Shown: in pieces, positions 44,192 through 51,283 of the stretch | How positions within the stretch are numbered: the stretch's first letter is position 1 | Layout of the letters: each line of letters begins with the position of its first letter | Assembly: GCA_900552105.1 (NCBI GenBank) | Contig: URYH01000001.1 | Span: 1-64,000, forward strand | DNA: 64,000 nucleotides | Source: an uncultured Eubacteriales bacterium | GTDB taxonomy: Bacteria; Bacillota; Clostridia; Christensenellales; UBA1242 | Reading direction: 5' to 3' | The notes under the pieces: model-generated | The model's input: the letters and a program-made list of their open reading frames with translations, nothing else | What the model was told of the DNA's origin: nothing | Databases searched by the model: none | Position numbers and translations under genes: made by a program

Positions 44192-44359
44192 ATGATTGAC
44201 AAGAACAAATGTATTAGTTGCGGAGCGTGTGTTTCAGTTTGCCCAGTTGAAGCAATCAAATTTGGGGCTGATTCAAAACCTGTTATTGACCCAAACATTT
44301 GTGTGAAATGTGGTGCTTGTGAAAACACTTGCCCAGTTGAAGCAATAAAAATTGATTAG
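44192..44359 (+). CDS. 2[4Fe-4S] ferredoxin
   Basis: Fifty-five-residue clostridial-type ferredoxin with two perfect C-x2-C-x2-C-x3-C-P clusters: Cys7, 10, 13, 17 and Cys37, 40, 43, 47. Both halves end CPVEAIK, showing the internal duplication. It is a small soluble electron carrier of anaerobes. AGAGGTGAAA precedes the ATG; an extended frame in the same phase from 43772 is not real. It is followed 18 bases later by the Ppx/GppA-like gene and may share its transcript. Confidence 0.95.
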   Translation: MIDKNKCISCGACVSVCPVEAIKFGADSKPVIDPNICVKCGACENTCPVEAIKID

Positions 44360-44377
44360 GAAAATTTTGAGGATTAT

Positions 44378-45889
44378 ATGGAAAAAGTTGCATTAATTGA
44401 ACTTGGAAATAGTGCTTTGCGTTTGATTCTTCTCAACACAAAAGACGGCGGATATTTTGACGTTGTTGATGAGCTTGAAGAACAAATCAAGGTTGGAAAA
44501 GACATTCAGACAAGTGGTGTTTTGAAACCAACAACAATATCGGAATGCATTGGAATTTTGAAAATGTTTAGAAAACTTTGTGACAGACGAGGTGTTGCAA
44601 AGATTGTTTGCGTTGCAACAAGTCTTGTTCGCGAGGCAAAAAACCAAAATAGTTTTTTGGACGAGGTATACAACTCTTGCGGGTTCACAATGAATTTGCT
44701 CACAGTTGAAGACGAAATGCGTGCGACATATGCTGGGGTTGTCAACACTGTTGACATTCCAAAAGGAATTATTATTGAAATTGCGAACAACACAACCAAC
44801 ATAATTCAATACAACAGACGCACAATTCTCAACCAAGTTTGTTTGCCATTTGGGGCAACTAGCCTTGCAGACGAGTTTGAAAAAGTTGATAATATTTCTG
44901 AAAAATGCGAAAAAGTTGAGAGTTTTGTTGAAAAACAACTCAAAAAAGTCGAATTTCTTGCAAATCTTGACCCAGAAATCCAATTTATTGGTTCTGGCAC
45001 AATGTTCAAAAGCATTGGATATCTTTCAAGAAAAACATCAAGATATTCTTTGGATATTGAAAACAACTATATTTTGAGTGCCGATAGTTTCCATGCAGTG
45101 AACAACTTTGTTAAAACTTTGGATGTTGACAAAACAAAGAAACTCAAGGGCGTTTCATCAGAGCGCGCGGATGTTGTTCTTTGTGGCCTTGCGATTGCAA
45201 AAACTTTGTTTGAATATTTGCATATTGAAAATATGTCAATTTCTGCTTATGGCAAAAAAGAAGGGTTGATTTATAATAATATTGTTCCTGAAATCAACGA
45301 CAAACCACTTTCTGATATGATGGGCTTCTCAATCGAAAACATAAGAGCATTTCGTGACCAAGAAATGACAAATGCAAGTCAAGTTTACGCTTTGTCAATA
45401 ATGCTATTCAAACAACTCAAAGTCATTCATAAACTTCACAGATACTATGTCAAACCTCTTCGCATTGCTGCATCGTTGTATGACAGTGGAAGAAGAATCA
45501 GATTTGAAAATAGTGAAAAAAATAGTTTTGAAATCATTTTGAATTCAAACATTAATGGTGTTTCACAAAGAGAAATTTTGATTGCCGCATTTGCATCAGT
45601 TTGTCAAAATTTGGATAATTTCAACTTGTCTGATTGGGTAAAATACAAAGACATCGTCACCGAAGATGATCTTGATGCGGTCAGAAAACTTGGAACAATC
45701 ATAAAACTTGCTGTTGCACTCGACAAAACAAAAACGAGCGTTGTCAAAGACATTTCTTGTGATATTTTGGGCGACAGTGTCATCATGAAAACTGTTGTTG
45801 AAGGCGACGCAACATTTGAAATATCTGAAGGAATGAAAATGGGTGCTGATTTCAAGAAGGTATTTAAAAAATATTTGGAAGTAATCTAA
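44378..45889 (+). CDS. Ppx/GppA family protein with altered phosphate loop
   Basis: A 503-residue actin-fold protein related to exopolyphosphatase and pppGpp phosphatase. The N-terminal domain starts VALIELGNSALRLIL, and ATSLVREAKNQ matches the family (usual ATSAVREA). The usual GGGST phosphate loop is replaced (IIIEIANNTTNII). The C-terminal region is helical and HD-like (ALSIMLFKQLKVIHKLH, LRIAASLYDSGRRI). The altered loop suggests loss or change of catalysis; a binding or regulatory role is possible. TGAGG precedes the ATG and a terminator follows. Confidence 0.82.
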   Translation: MEKVALIELGNSALRLILLNTKDGGYFDVVDELEEQIKVGKDIQTSGVLKPTTISECIGILKMFRKLCDRRGVAKIVCVATSLVREAKNQNSFLDEVYNSCGFTMNLLTVEDEMRATYAGVVNTVDIPKGIIIEIANNTTNIIQYNRRTILNQVCLPFGATSLADEFEKVDNISEKCEKVESFVEKQLKKVEFLANLDPEIQFIGSGTMFKSIGYLSRKTSRYSLDIENNYILSADSFHAVNNFVKTLDVDKTKKLKGVSSERADVVLCGLAIAKTLFEYLHIENMSISAYGKKEGLIYNNIVPEINDKPLSDMMGFSIENIRAFRDQEMTNASQVYALSIMLFKQLKVIHKLHRYYVKPLRIAASLYDSGRRIRFENSEKNSFEIILNSNINGVSQREILIAAFASVCQNLDNFNLSDWVKYKDIVTEDDLDAVRKLGTIIKLAVALDKTKTSVVKDISCDILGDSVIMKTVVEGDATFEISEGMKMGADFKKVFKKYLEVI

Positions 45890-45894
45890 AACTG

Positions 45895-45923
45895 AAGGAC
45901 ATACAAGAGTATGTCCTTTTTTA
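45895..45923 (+). terminator. Terminator after the Ppx/GppA-like gene
   Basis: AAGGACATAC / GTATGTCCTT stem followed by a T-run. Confidence 0.88.
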
Positions 45924-45941
45924 TGCAATTTGAAAGATTAT

Positions 45942-45970
45942 TTGACAAAGTATAATTGATGAAATAAAAT
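45942..45970 (+). promoter_or_regulatory. Promoter of the htrA operon
   Basis: Consensus TTGACA (45942-45947), 17-base spacer, TAAAAT (45965-45970). The expected +1 is 45977, the A of an ATG 12 bases before the chosen start. Confidence 0.7.
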
Positions 45971-45988
45971 GTAATCATGGAGGCGCAA

Positions 45989-47125
45989 ATGCGACAAACA
46001 TCAATTTTCAGAAATGTTATGATTGTTATATTTTGCTTGGCGATTGGTTGTATTGGAGGCTTGTTTATCGCCTATTATTTGGGCGGCGGATTTCAGCACC
46101 CAATGGCGCAAGGCACTCAAATTGAAATTTCTGACGGAGCAGATGTTGCCGCTGTTGCTCAAGCCTATCAAGATGCGGTTGTTTCAATCAAAGTTGTCAG
46201 CAAGACAAATCCTGACTCTTTTTCACTTGGCAGTGGTGTTTGCGTTCATGCTGGCGGATATATTGTGACAAATTACCATGTTATTGCACAAAGCAAAAGC
46301 AATCCAATTTATGAAATCTACACTTTTCTTAATGGCGACCAACAAAAAGGATATAAGAGTGAATTGTTGTGGGCAAATGACGACCTTGACCTTGCAATCA
46401 TAAAGTCATCATACACGGACATTAGCTATGCAAAAATGAAGGATAGGAGTTTTGCTTGTTCTGATGGCGACAAGTTAAAAATTGGCGACGAAGTGATTGC
46501 AATTGGCACACCAATCGAAATGAATCTTCAAAACACAACAACTTTTGGACGAGTCAACGGACTAAATCGTGTTGGTGCAGCAAATGGAGATGTGACAACA
46601 ACTCGCATTTATGAATATCTGATTCAACATCAAGCAACGATTAATTCCGGAAATTCTGGAGGACCACTCATTGATTCAAAAGGTTATGTTGTTGGAATTA
46701 ATTCTTGCAGCATGGTTGAAGACAAAAATGATAATTATGTTGCAGAAATTAATTTTGCAGTTCCGATTTATCCAATCATAAAGATTATTGGTGGGGTTGT
46801 TGAGAGTTATGAAAACAGGCGTGATTATGTTGACCCAATTCCTGCGATAACTTGCCAAGACAAAGTTTTCAGCAAATATATCAGCGGTGCATATTCGGGC
46901 GAAGGGGTGTTGATCAAAACAAATCCATATGGTGCGATTGGCTCTTTGACACTTCTCAAAAATGATGTTATTTTGCAAATGACTTATAATAAAAAAACAT
47001 ATGACATAAACAATGTTTACGATTTTTATTATAATTGCTTGCGTGCGGGCAAAGGTGCAAGTGTGACATTCGTCGTGGAGCGTGCTGGCGCAAAAATTGA
47101 AACAAGTGCGGTTGTTTTACCATAA
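45989..47125 (+). CDS. htrA: HtrA/DegP-like trypsin-type serine protease
   Basis: Membrane-anchored serine protease (378 residues) with an N-terminal helix (VMIVIFCLAIGCIGGLFIAYYL) and an extracytoplasmic S1 domain. The triad is visible: His in TNYHVIA, Asp in DDLDLAII, Ser in NSGNSGGPL. A short C-terminal PDZ-like domain follows (GEGVLIKTNPYGAIGSLTLLKNDVI). It should degrade misfolded envelope proteins. The start at 45989 has GGAGG five bases upstream; ATG 45977 coincides with the predicted transcript 5' end and would add four residues. The MreB-like gene follows after nine bases. Confidence 0.9.
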   Translation: MRQTSIFRNVMIVIFCLAIGCIGGLFIAYYLGGGFQHPMAQGTQIEISDGADVAAVAQAYQDAVVSIKVVSKTNPDSFSLGSGVCVHAGGYIVTNYHVIAQSKSNPIYEIYTFLNGDQQKGYKSELLWANDDLDLAIIKSSYTDISYAKMKDRSFACSDGDKLKIGDEVIAIGTPIEMNLQNTTTFGRVNGLNRVGAANGDVTTTRIYEYLIQHQATINSGNSGGPLIDSKGYVVGINSCSMVEDKNDNYVAEINFAVPIYPIIKIIGGVVESYENRRDYVDPIPAITCQDKVFSKYISGAYSGEGVLIKTNPYGAIGSLTLLKNDVILQMTYNKKTYDINNVYDFYYNCLRAGKGASVTFVVERAGAKIETSAVVLP

Positions 47126-47134
47126 GGAGAAAAT

Positions 47135-48145
47135 ATGAATTCAATAAAAATTGCCATTGATATGGGCTCAAGTCAAACAAGAATATTTGAAAAAGATTGC
47201 GGGTTGGTTTTGTGTGAGCCAACACTCATTGCACTTTCAAAAGTTTTTGGCAGTGAACAAATCAAGGCTTATGGAAATGAGGCAAGAGAAATGGAAGGCA
47301 AAACAAGCGACCAAACTGTTGTTTTTTCACCAATTTCTCAAGGCGAAATAAAAAGCGAAGAATACGCGGCGACACTACTCAAACATTTTCTTCAAAAAAT
47401 AAAGCCAAAATCAATTTTTTCAAAAACCATTGATGCGGTTGTTTGTGTCCCATGTGCTCTTTCAGACGAGCAAAAAGAAACATATGCAAGAGTGTGCTAC
47501 AAAGCAGGCATCGCAAGTGTAAAACTTGTTCCTGGCGTGATAACAAGTGCGCTTGGGGGAGGTAAATTTGTTCACACGCCAACCACATATCTCATTGTTG
47601 ATATTGGACATGGAAAGACTGATATTGCAACAGTCAATATGAACACCATTCTCAAAGGTTGCACAATCGGCGTTGGAGGCGAGGTTTGTGACAACAAGAT
47701 TATGGCTGCGGTTGAAGAAAACTATCAAGCATTCATAAGTCCACAAGCAGCAAAACAAATAAAAGAAGAAATTGGTTCGCTCTATGAAAGAGATATTCAA
47801 AACATTGAAGTCTTGGGTGTTGATTCAAGGACACAAGCACCAAAACCCATTATTGTTGTTGCTGATGTCGTCAAAGAGGGGATTATTGATGCTTTCGAAA
47901 AAATTGCTTATGCGATTGAGTCGACAATCAATATGTGCTCTCCCGATGTTTGCTCGGATTTAAGTCGTGGTGGAATATTCTTCTGCGGTGGCGTGTCAAA
48001 GATTTCTGGGCTTGAAGACTTTATGAGGAAAAGACTCAAACTTCCAGTTCGCATCATTGAAGACCCAGACATTTGCGCGGTTTTGGGGTGCGGCAAACTT
48101 CTTTCGGATAGTTCTCAACTTGGCGATATACTAAAAGAGTTTTAA
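47135..48145 (+). CDS. MreB/Mbl-like actin-fold protein
   Basis: A 336-residue bacterial actin homologue: phosphate-1 loop AIDMGSSQTRIFEK, phosphate-2 loop LIVDIGHGKTDIATVN near 152-167, and adenosine motif GIFFCGGVSKISGLEDFM. Size and motifs fit the MreB/Mbl group, which guides wall synthesis in rod cells. Sequence divergence from standard MreB (for example GSSQTR where GTANT is usual) suggests a paralogue. It lies between htrA and minD, separated from minD by a terminator, an arrangement like the mre-min region of Clostridia but without mreC/mreD. Confidence 0.85.
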   Translation: MNSIKIAIDMGSSQTRIFEKDCGLVLCEPTLIALSKVFGSEQIKAYGNEAREMEGKTSDQTVVFSPISQGEIKSEEYAATLLKHFLQKIKPKSIFSKTIDAVVCVPCALSDEQKETYARVCYKAGIASVKLVPGVITSALGGGKFVHTPTTYLIVDIGHGKTDIATVNMNTILKGCTIGVGGEVCDNKIMAAVEENYQAFISPQAAKQIKEEIGSLYERDIQNIEVLGVDSRTQAPKPIIVVADVVKEGIIDAFEKIAYAIESTINMCSPDVCSDLSRGGIFFCGGVSKISGLEDFMRKRLKLPVRIIEDPDICAVLGCGKLLSDSSQLGDILKEF

Positions 48146-48159
48146 TTTGTTAAAAAAAG

Positions 48160-48204
48160 CAAAAAAGGAACAAAAAATACCAAATTGTTCCTTTTGTTTT
48201 TTTA
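48160..48204 (+). terminator. Terminator between the MreB-like gene and minD
   Basis: AAAAGGAACAA (48163-48173) / TTGTTCCTTTT (48185-48195) stem with T-run. Confidence 0.85.
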
Positions 48205-48237
48205 TACAAAATTTTACACTTGTTTCAAGGAGTTTTT

Positions 48238-49029
48238 ATGGCAAGAAAAATTGTCCTAACAAGTGGCAAAGGTGGTGTTGGAAAAACAACAGTTTGTGCA
48301 AACCTTGGTGCAACGCTGGCAAAATTTGGCTTTCGTGTTGTCATTATTGATGTTGACATTGGACTAAACAATCTTGATGTTGTTATGGGACTTGAAGATA
48401 ATGTTGTCTATGACATTTTGGATGTTGTCAAAAACAAATGCAGAGTCAAACAAGCGTTGGTTCAAGACCCTCGTTTTCCTTCTCTCTATATTTTGGCGTC
48501 AAACCATACATATAATTCGGGCAAAATCACCAAGGAAAACATCAAAGATATTGTCGACACGCTTGATGTTTCATTTGACTACATTTTGATTGATTGCCCA
48601 GCGGGTGTTGAGGAAGGCTTTATGAGGGCAGTATATCCCGCACACGAGGCTATTATTGTTGTCACGCCACACATTTCAAGCATTCGAGATGCAGACAAAG
48701 TTTTGGGGATTTTGGCAAATTTTCACTTGGAAGAAAAGTATATTGTTGTCAACAGAATGCGTGGCGATATGCAACTTGAAGGCAATATGCTTGACGAAAA
48801 TCAAATTTCAGAAATGCTTGGAGTGAACTTGCTGGGCGTTATTCCAGAAGATGATGCAGTTAGCACGCTTCTGAATTTTGGCGGGCTTGTGGGACGAACG
48901 CCAGCGGGGCGTGCTTTCACGCTCCTCTGCGAAAACTTGCATAACGGAACAAGAAAGATTTATGATTGCACAAACAGATATCGAGGACTTTCTGGCGTTA
49001 TTCGTCGAGGTTTGAAAAAGATTATATAG
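48238..49029 (+). CDS. minD: Septum site-determining ATPase MinD
   Basis: Membrane-associated ParA-type ATPase (263 residues) that places the division site with MinE. Deviant Walker A SGKGGVGKTT at 9-18, IDVDIGLNNLD, and IDCPAG as Walker B. The C-terminal amphipathic membrane-targeting helix is GVIRRGLKKII. AAGGAG lies upstream of ATG 48238. minE follows after eight bases; no minC is seen between the MreB-like gene and minD or elsewhere in the window. Confidence 0.95.
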   Translation: MARKIVLTSGKGGVGKTTVCANLGATLAKFGFRVVIIDVDIGLNNLDVVMGLEDNVVYDILDVVKNKCRVKQALVQDPRFPSLYILASNHTYNSGKITKENIKDIVDTLDVSFDYILIDCPAGVEEGFMRAVYPAHEAIIVVTPHISSIRDADKVLGILANFHLEEKYIVVNRMRGDMQLEGNMLDENQISEMLGVNLLGVIPEDDAVSTLLNFGGLVGRTPAGRAFTLLCENLHNGTRKIYDCTNRYRGLSGVIRRGLKKII

Positions 49030-49037
49030 GAGAGAAT

Positions 49038-49268
49038 ATGGACGGAGCAGACAGGCTAAAAAAAATTCTTACGGTCGACAAAAGACAAGACCCAACAAAA
49101 CTCAAAAGACTCATTGAAAGTGACATAAAAAATGTTCTTGTCCAATATCTTGAACTTGATGACCCAGGTGTTGAGTGTGACATTGATGTTGACGTTGATG
49201 GCATTCATCTCAATATCTATGCACGTGCAAAAAGAGCAAAAATAATTGGCACACTTCCTCTTGCATGA
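49038..49268 (+). CDS. minE: Cell division topological specificity factor MinE
   Basis: A 76-residue partner of MinD that stimulates its ATPase and drives oscillation. The N-terminal part has a MinD-interacting helix (RLKKILTVDKRQ), followed by DPTKLKRLIESDIKNVLVQYLELD and the beta-rich topological domain (GVECDIDVDVDGIHLNIYARAKR). AGGAGAGAAT precedes ATG 49038; a longer frame starts inside minD and is rejected. Confidence 0.92.
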   Translation: MDGADRLKKILTVDKRQDPTKLKRLIESDIKNVLVQYLELDDPGVECDIDVDVDGIHLNIYARAKRAKIIGTLPLA

Positions 49269-49296
49269 TTGCAAATTTCACACCATATAATAAGAT

Positions 49297-49470
49297 GTGA
49301 AAACATTTGATGAAAGGCTGATTAGAACGCGTGAAGAAAAAATTGATTCTTGTTTAATTTCACAAAATTTAGACAAGAAATTTTTTATTAAATATCTTGC
49401 AATATCTGTTTCAATTTTCATCATTTTTTTTGTTTGTTCAAACTTGATTTTCTCATGGCATTTGTGGTGA
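49297..49470 (+). CDS. 57-aa single-pass membrane protein upstream of spoIVFB-like gene
   Basis: A GTG-started frame too short for routine calling. The N-terminus is charged (KTFDERLIRTREEKIDSCLI), followed by one membrane helix (YLAISVSIFIIFFVCSNLIF) and a short end WHLW. A TATAAT box (49286-49291) lies five bases upstream of the GTG with no ribosome site, so a leaderless mRNA is plausible. It ends eight bases before the site-2 protease gene. In Clostridia the position between minE and spoIVFB is held by spoIVFA, whose product is membrane-anchored by its N-terminal part; this could be a minimal counterpart. That link is positional inference. Confidence 0.55.
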   Translation: MKTFDERLIRTREEKIDSCLISQNLDKKFFIKYLAISVSIFIIFFVCSNLIFSWHLW

Positions 49471-49477
49471 AAAATAA

Positions 49478-50320
49478 ATGAAAATAAAAATACATTATTT
49501 ATTTATAATTTTTGCCATATCTATGCTGATTCAAGGGCGTTTTTTTGAATTTTTTCAATATTTTATTTGCGTGTTAATTCATGAATACGCTCATGGACGA
49601 GTCTCTGAACGATTGGGGTATAAACTAAGTTCCATAATCCTTATGCCATACGGAGCAGGGCTTAATCTCAAGGACCAAATTTACTCTGAAAAAGATGAGA
49701 TAAAAATCGCTATTGCGGGTCCAATTTGCAACTTGTTTTTGCTTGTTGTGACTCTTGCCATTTGGTGGGTATATCCTGAAACATATTCTTATTTATACAC
49801 TTTTGCAATCGCGAATTTAACATTATTTTTATTTAATTTATTGCCCGCTTATCCGCTTGATGGCGGAAGGGTTTTATGCGGTTTAATTTCACTGAAATTC
49901 AATCGAAAAACTGCAATAAAAATTGTTAAAATATTCAACTATATTTTTGTGATTATTCTTCTTGGTTTGTTTGTTGCCTCATTGTTCTTTTCAGGGAACT
50001 TCACTTTGCTTTTTGCGGCGATATTTTTGGTGCTTGGAATTGTTGATAAAAATGAGGGAGGCAAGTATTTGGGAATCAACATTTTGTCTGTATTTCGAAA
50101 ACAAAAAAGCGGGGTGAGTGGAGTGAACACTTTCGCCGTGACACTCGACACAAAAATCATGGATATTGCAAGGCGTTGCAAACGCAATAAATTCAATTTG
50201 GTATATGTTGTTTTTCCGGACGGCAAAACAAAAGTGCTAACTCAATCGCAACTTGCAAACTTGTTTTTGAAGGCAACACCAAATCAATATTTGGGAGAAA
50301 TTTTGAAAGTTTGCACATAA
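49478..50320 (+). CDS. spoIVFB: SpoIVFB-like site-2 zinc metalloprotease (M50)
   Basis: Intramembrane protease of 280 residues. The zinc motif HEYAH is at 35-39 inside the second hydrophobic segment, and the third zinc ligand lies in NLLPAYPLDGG (Asp128). Six or so membrane segments reach residue ~195. The C-terminal ~75 residues look like a CBS domain (KIMDIARRCKRNKFNLVYVV). This architecture matches SpoIVFB, which activates pro-sigma-K in spore formers; here the neighbours are minD/minE as in many Clostridia. The substrate in this organism is unknown. Confidence 0.88.
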   Translation: MKIKIHYLFIIFAISMLIQGRFFEFFQYFICVLIHEYAHGRVSERLGYKLSSIILMPYGAGLNLKDQIYSEKDEIKIAIAGPICNLFLLVVTLAIWWVYPETYSYLYTFAIANLTLFLFNLLPAYPLDGGRVLCGLISLKFNRKTAIKIVKIFNYIFVIILLGLFVASLFFSGNFTLLFAAIFLVLGIVDKNEGGKYLGINILSVFRKQKSGVSGVNTFAVTLDTKIMDIARRCKRNKFNLVYVVFPDGKTKVLTQSQLANLFLKATPNQYLGEILKVCT

Positions 50321-50327
50321 TAGATTT

Positions 50328-50840
50328 ATGAAACAGATTCTCAAATATATTCTTGCCCAAGTCATGGAAAACTTGCATTTTGCAGAAGGAAAACACAACA
50401 TTTCAATCACACTTTCAAGTGCGGTGATAGTGTTCGCCGCGAGTCAATTTTCGCTCTACACTCGACTGGGTGCGGTCTTTGCTTCATGCGCGATTGTGGC
50501 ATGTGCAGCATCGCTTTTTTGTTCTTTTTCGGCAATGAGCTCAAGAAAAATTCGCTGGTTTCATGCATTCAAAAAATCTGAAAAAGCAAAGAACTTGATT
50601 TATTTTCAAGATGCATCAACTTTTGATGAAGAAACATATATCAAAAAAATTCAAACCGATTATTCTCTTCCAAAATCCTATAAGCCAGACGGATTTGACA
50701 ATGACCTTGCTCGTCAGATTATTGCAACAAGCAAAGTTGCGAAAATCAAGTTTCGCTTGTTTAATGCGGCGCTGACATTTTTGGCACTCGCAATATGTTT
50801 TGTTGTCACTTCAATCGTTGTTTCACAGGTGCTCAAATGA
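50328..50840 (+). CDS. DUF5706/Pycsar-effector-like membrane protein
   Basis: A 170-residue membrane protein. From memory of DUF5706 (Pycsar effector, PycTM), several features align: an initial helix with a conserved acidic-lysine stretch (ENLHFAEGKHNISITLSS), two hydrophobic segments (near 28-70), the block KNLIYFQDASTFDEETYIKKI, and DLARQIIATSKVAKIKFRLFNAALTFLALAI with a final helix. PycTM proteins bind cyclic pyrimidines and damage the membrane, but the family is also found outside defence. No cyclase gene is visible nearby. A CATAAT box lies six bases before the ATG, overlapping the previous gene's end. The downstream gene overlaps by ATGA. Confidence 0.65.
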   Translation: MKQILKYILAQVMENLHFAEGKHNISITLSSAVIVFAASQFSLYTRLGAVFASCAIVACAASLFCSFSAMSSRKIRWFHAFKKSEKAKNLIYFQDASTFDEETYIKKIQTDYSLPKSYKPDGFDNDLARQIIATSKVAKIKFRLFNAALTFLALAICFVVTSIVVSQVLK

Positions 50841-51208
50841 AAGATTTGGATAAATACAATTTGGTTTTTCAAGAGTTTTGCGAGTGGGTTGAAGGAGTTG
50901 AGGAGGACGACCCATTGCCACCAGAAATAAAACAAATTTATTTTGTTTTTTCATGCGAAAACGGAATGAATGTGTTGCAATATGCGGGGTGCGAATACGA
51001 ACCCAAAATGATTTGTTCGTTTGACTACATTCCGCTTGAAGCACAGTTTTTTTATTCAAGGGAATTTATCAAACTTCCAAGTGCGGAAGCAAAAATATTT
51101 GCTGAGATTTTTGCTCGTGACATTTTGCAGAAAGAGGAGTATGCGAACTTGTTCTTGAATAAAACGGTTAAGTTTGTTGAATTGGGTCAAATGATAAAAC
51201 GGATATAA
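50837..51208 (+). CDS. Unknown 123-aa protein coupled to the DUF5706-like gene
   Basis: Acidic soluble protein beginning MKDLDKYNLVFQEFCEWVEG, alpha/beta in prediction, with YFVFSCENGMNVLQYAGCEYEPKM and a C-terminal helical part. No family recognised. It overlaps the DUF5706-like gene by four bases (ATGA), implying joint translation, and is followed by a new promoter. A partner or regulator of the membrane protein is possible on context only. Confidence 0.65.
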   Translation: MKDLDKYNLVFQEFCEWVEGVEEDDPLPPEIKQIYFVFSCENGMNVLQYAGCEYEPKMICSFDYIPLEAQFFYSREFIKLPSAEAKIFAEIFARDILQKEEYANLFLNKTVKFVELGQMIKRI

Positions 51209-51223
51209 TCAAAATTTGTTGCG

Positions 51224-51252
51224 TTGTTTTTGTTATTTTGGTAAAATATAAT
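51224..51252 (+). promoter_or_regulatory. Promoter of the DUF4132-like gene
   Basis: TTGTTT (51224-51229), 17-base spacer, TATAAT (51247-51252), about 30 bases before the ATG. Confidence 0.6.
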
Positions 51253-51283
51253 GCTGTAATATTTAATATGGCAGGAGCAAATT

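Noticed and set aside
43772..44359. 195-residue frame joining TSUP sequence to the ferredoxin
   Set aside because: The first ~140 residues are out of phase with the permease gene; only the last 55 residues, from ATG 44192 with a good ribosome site, form the ferredoxin.
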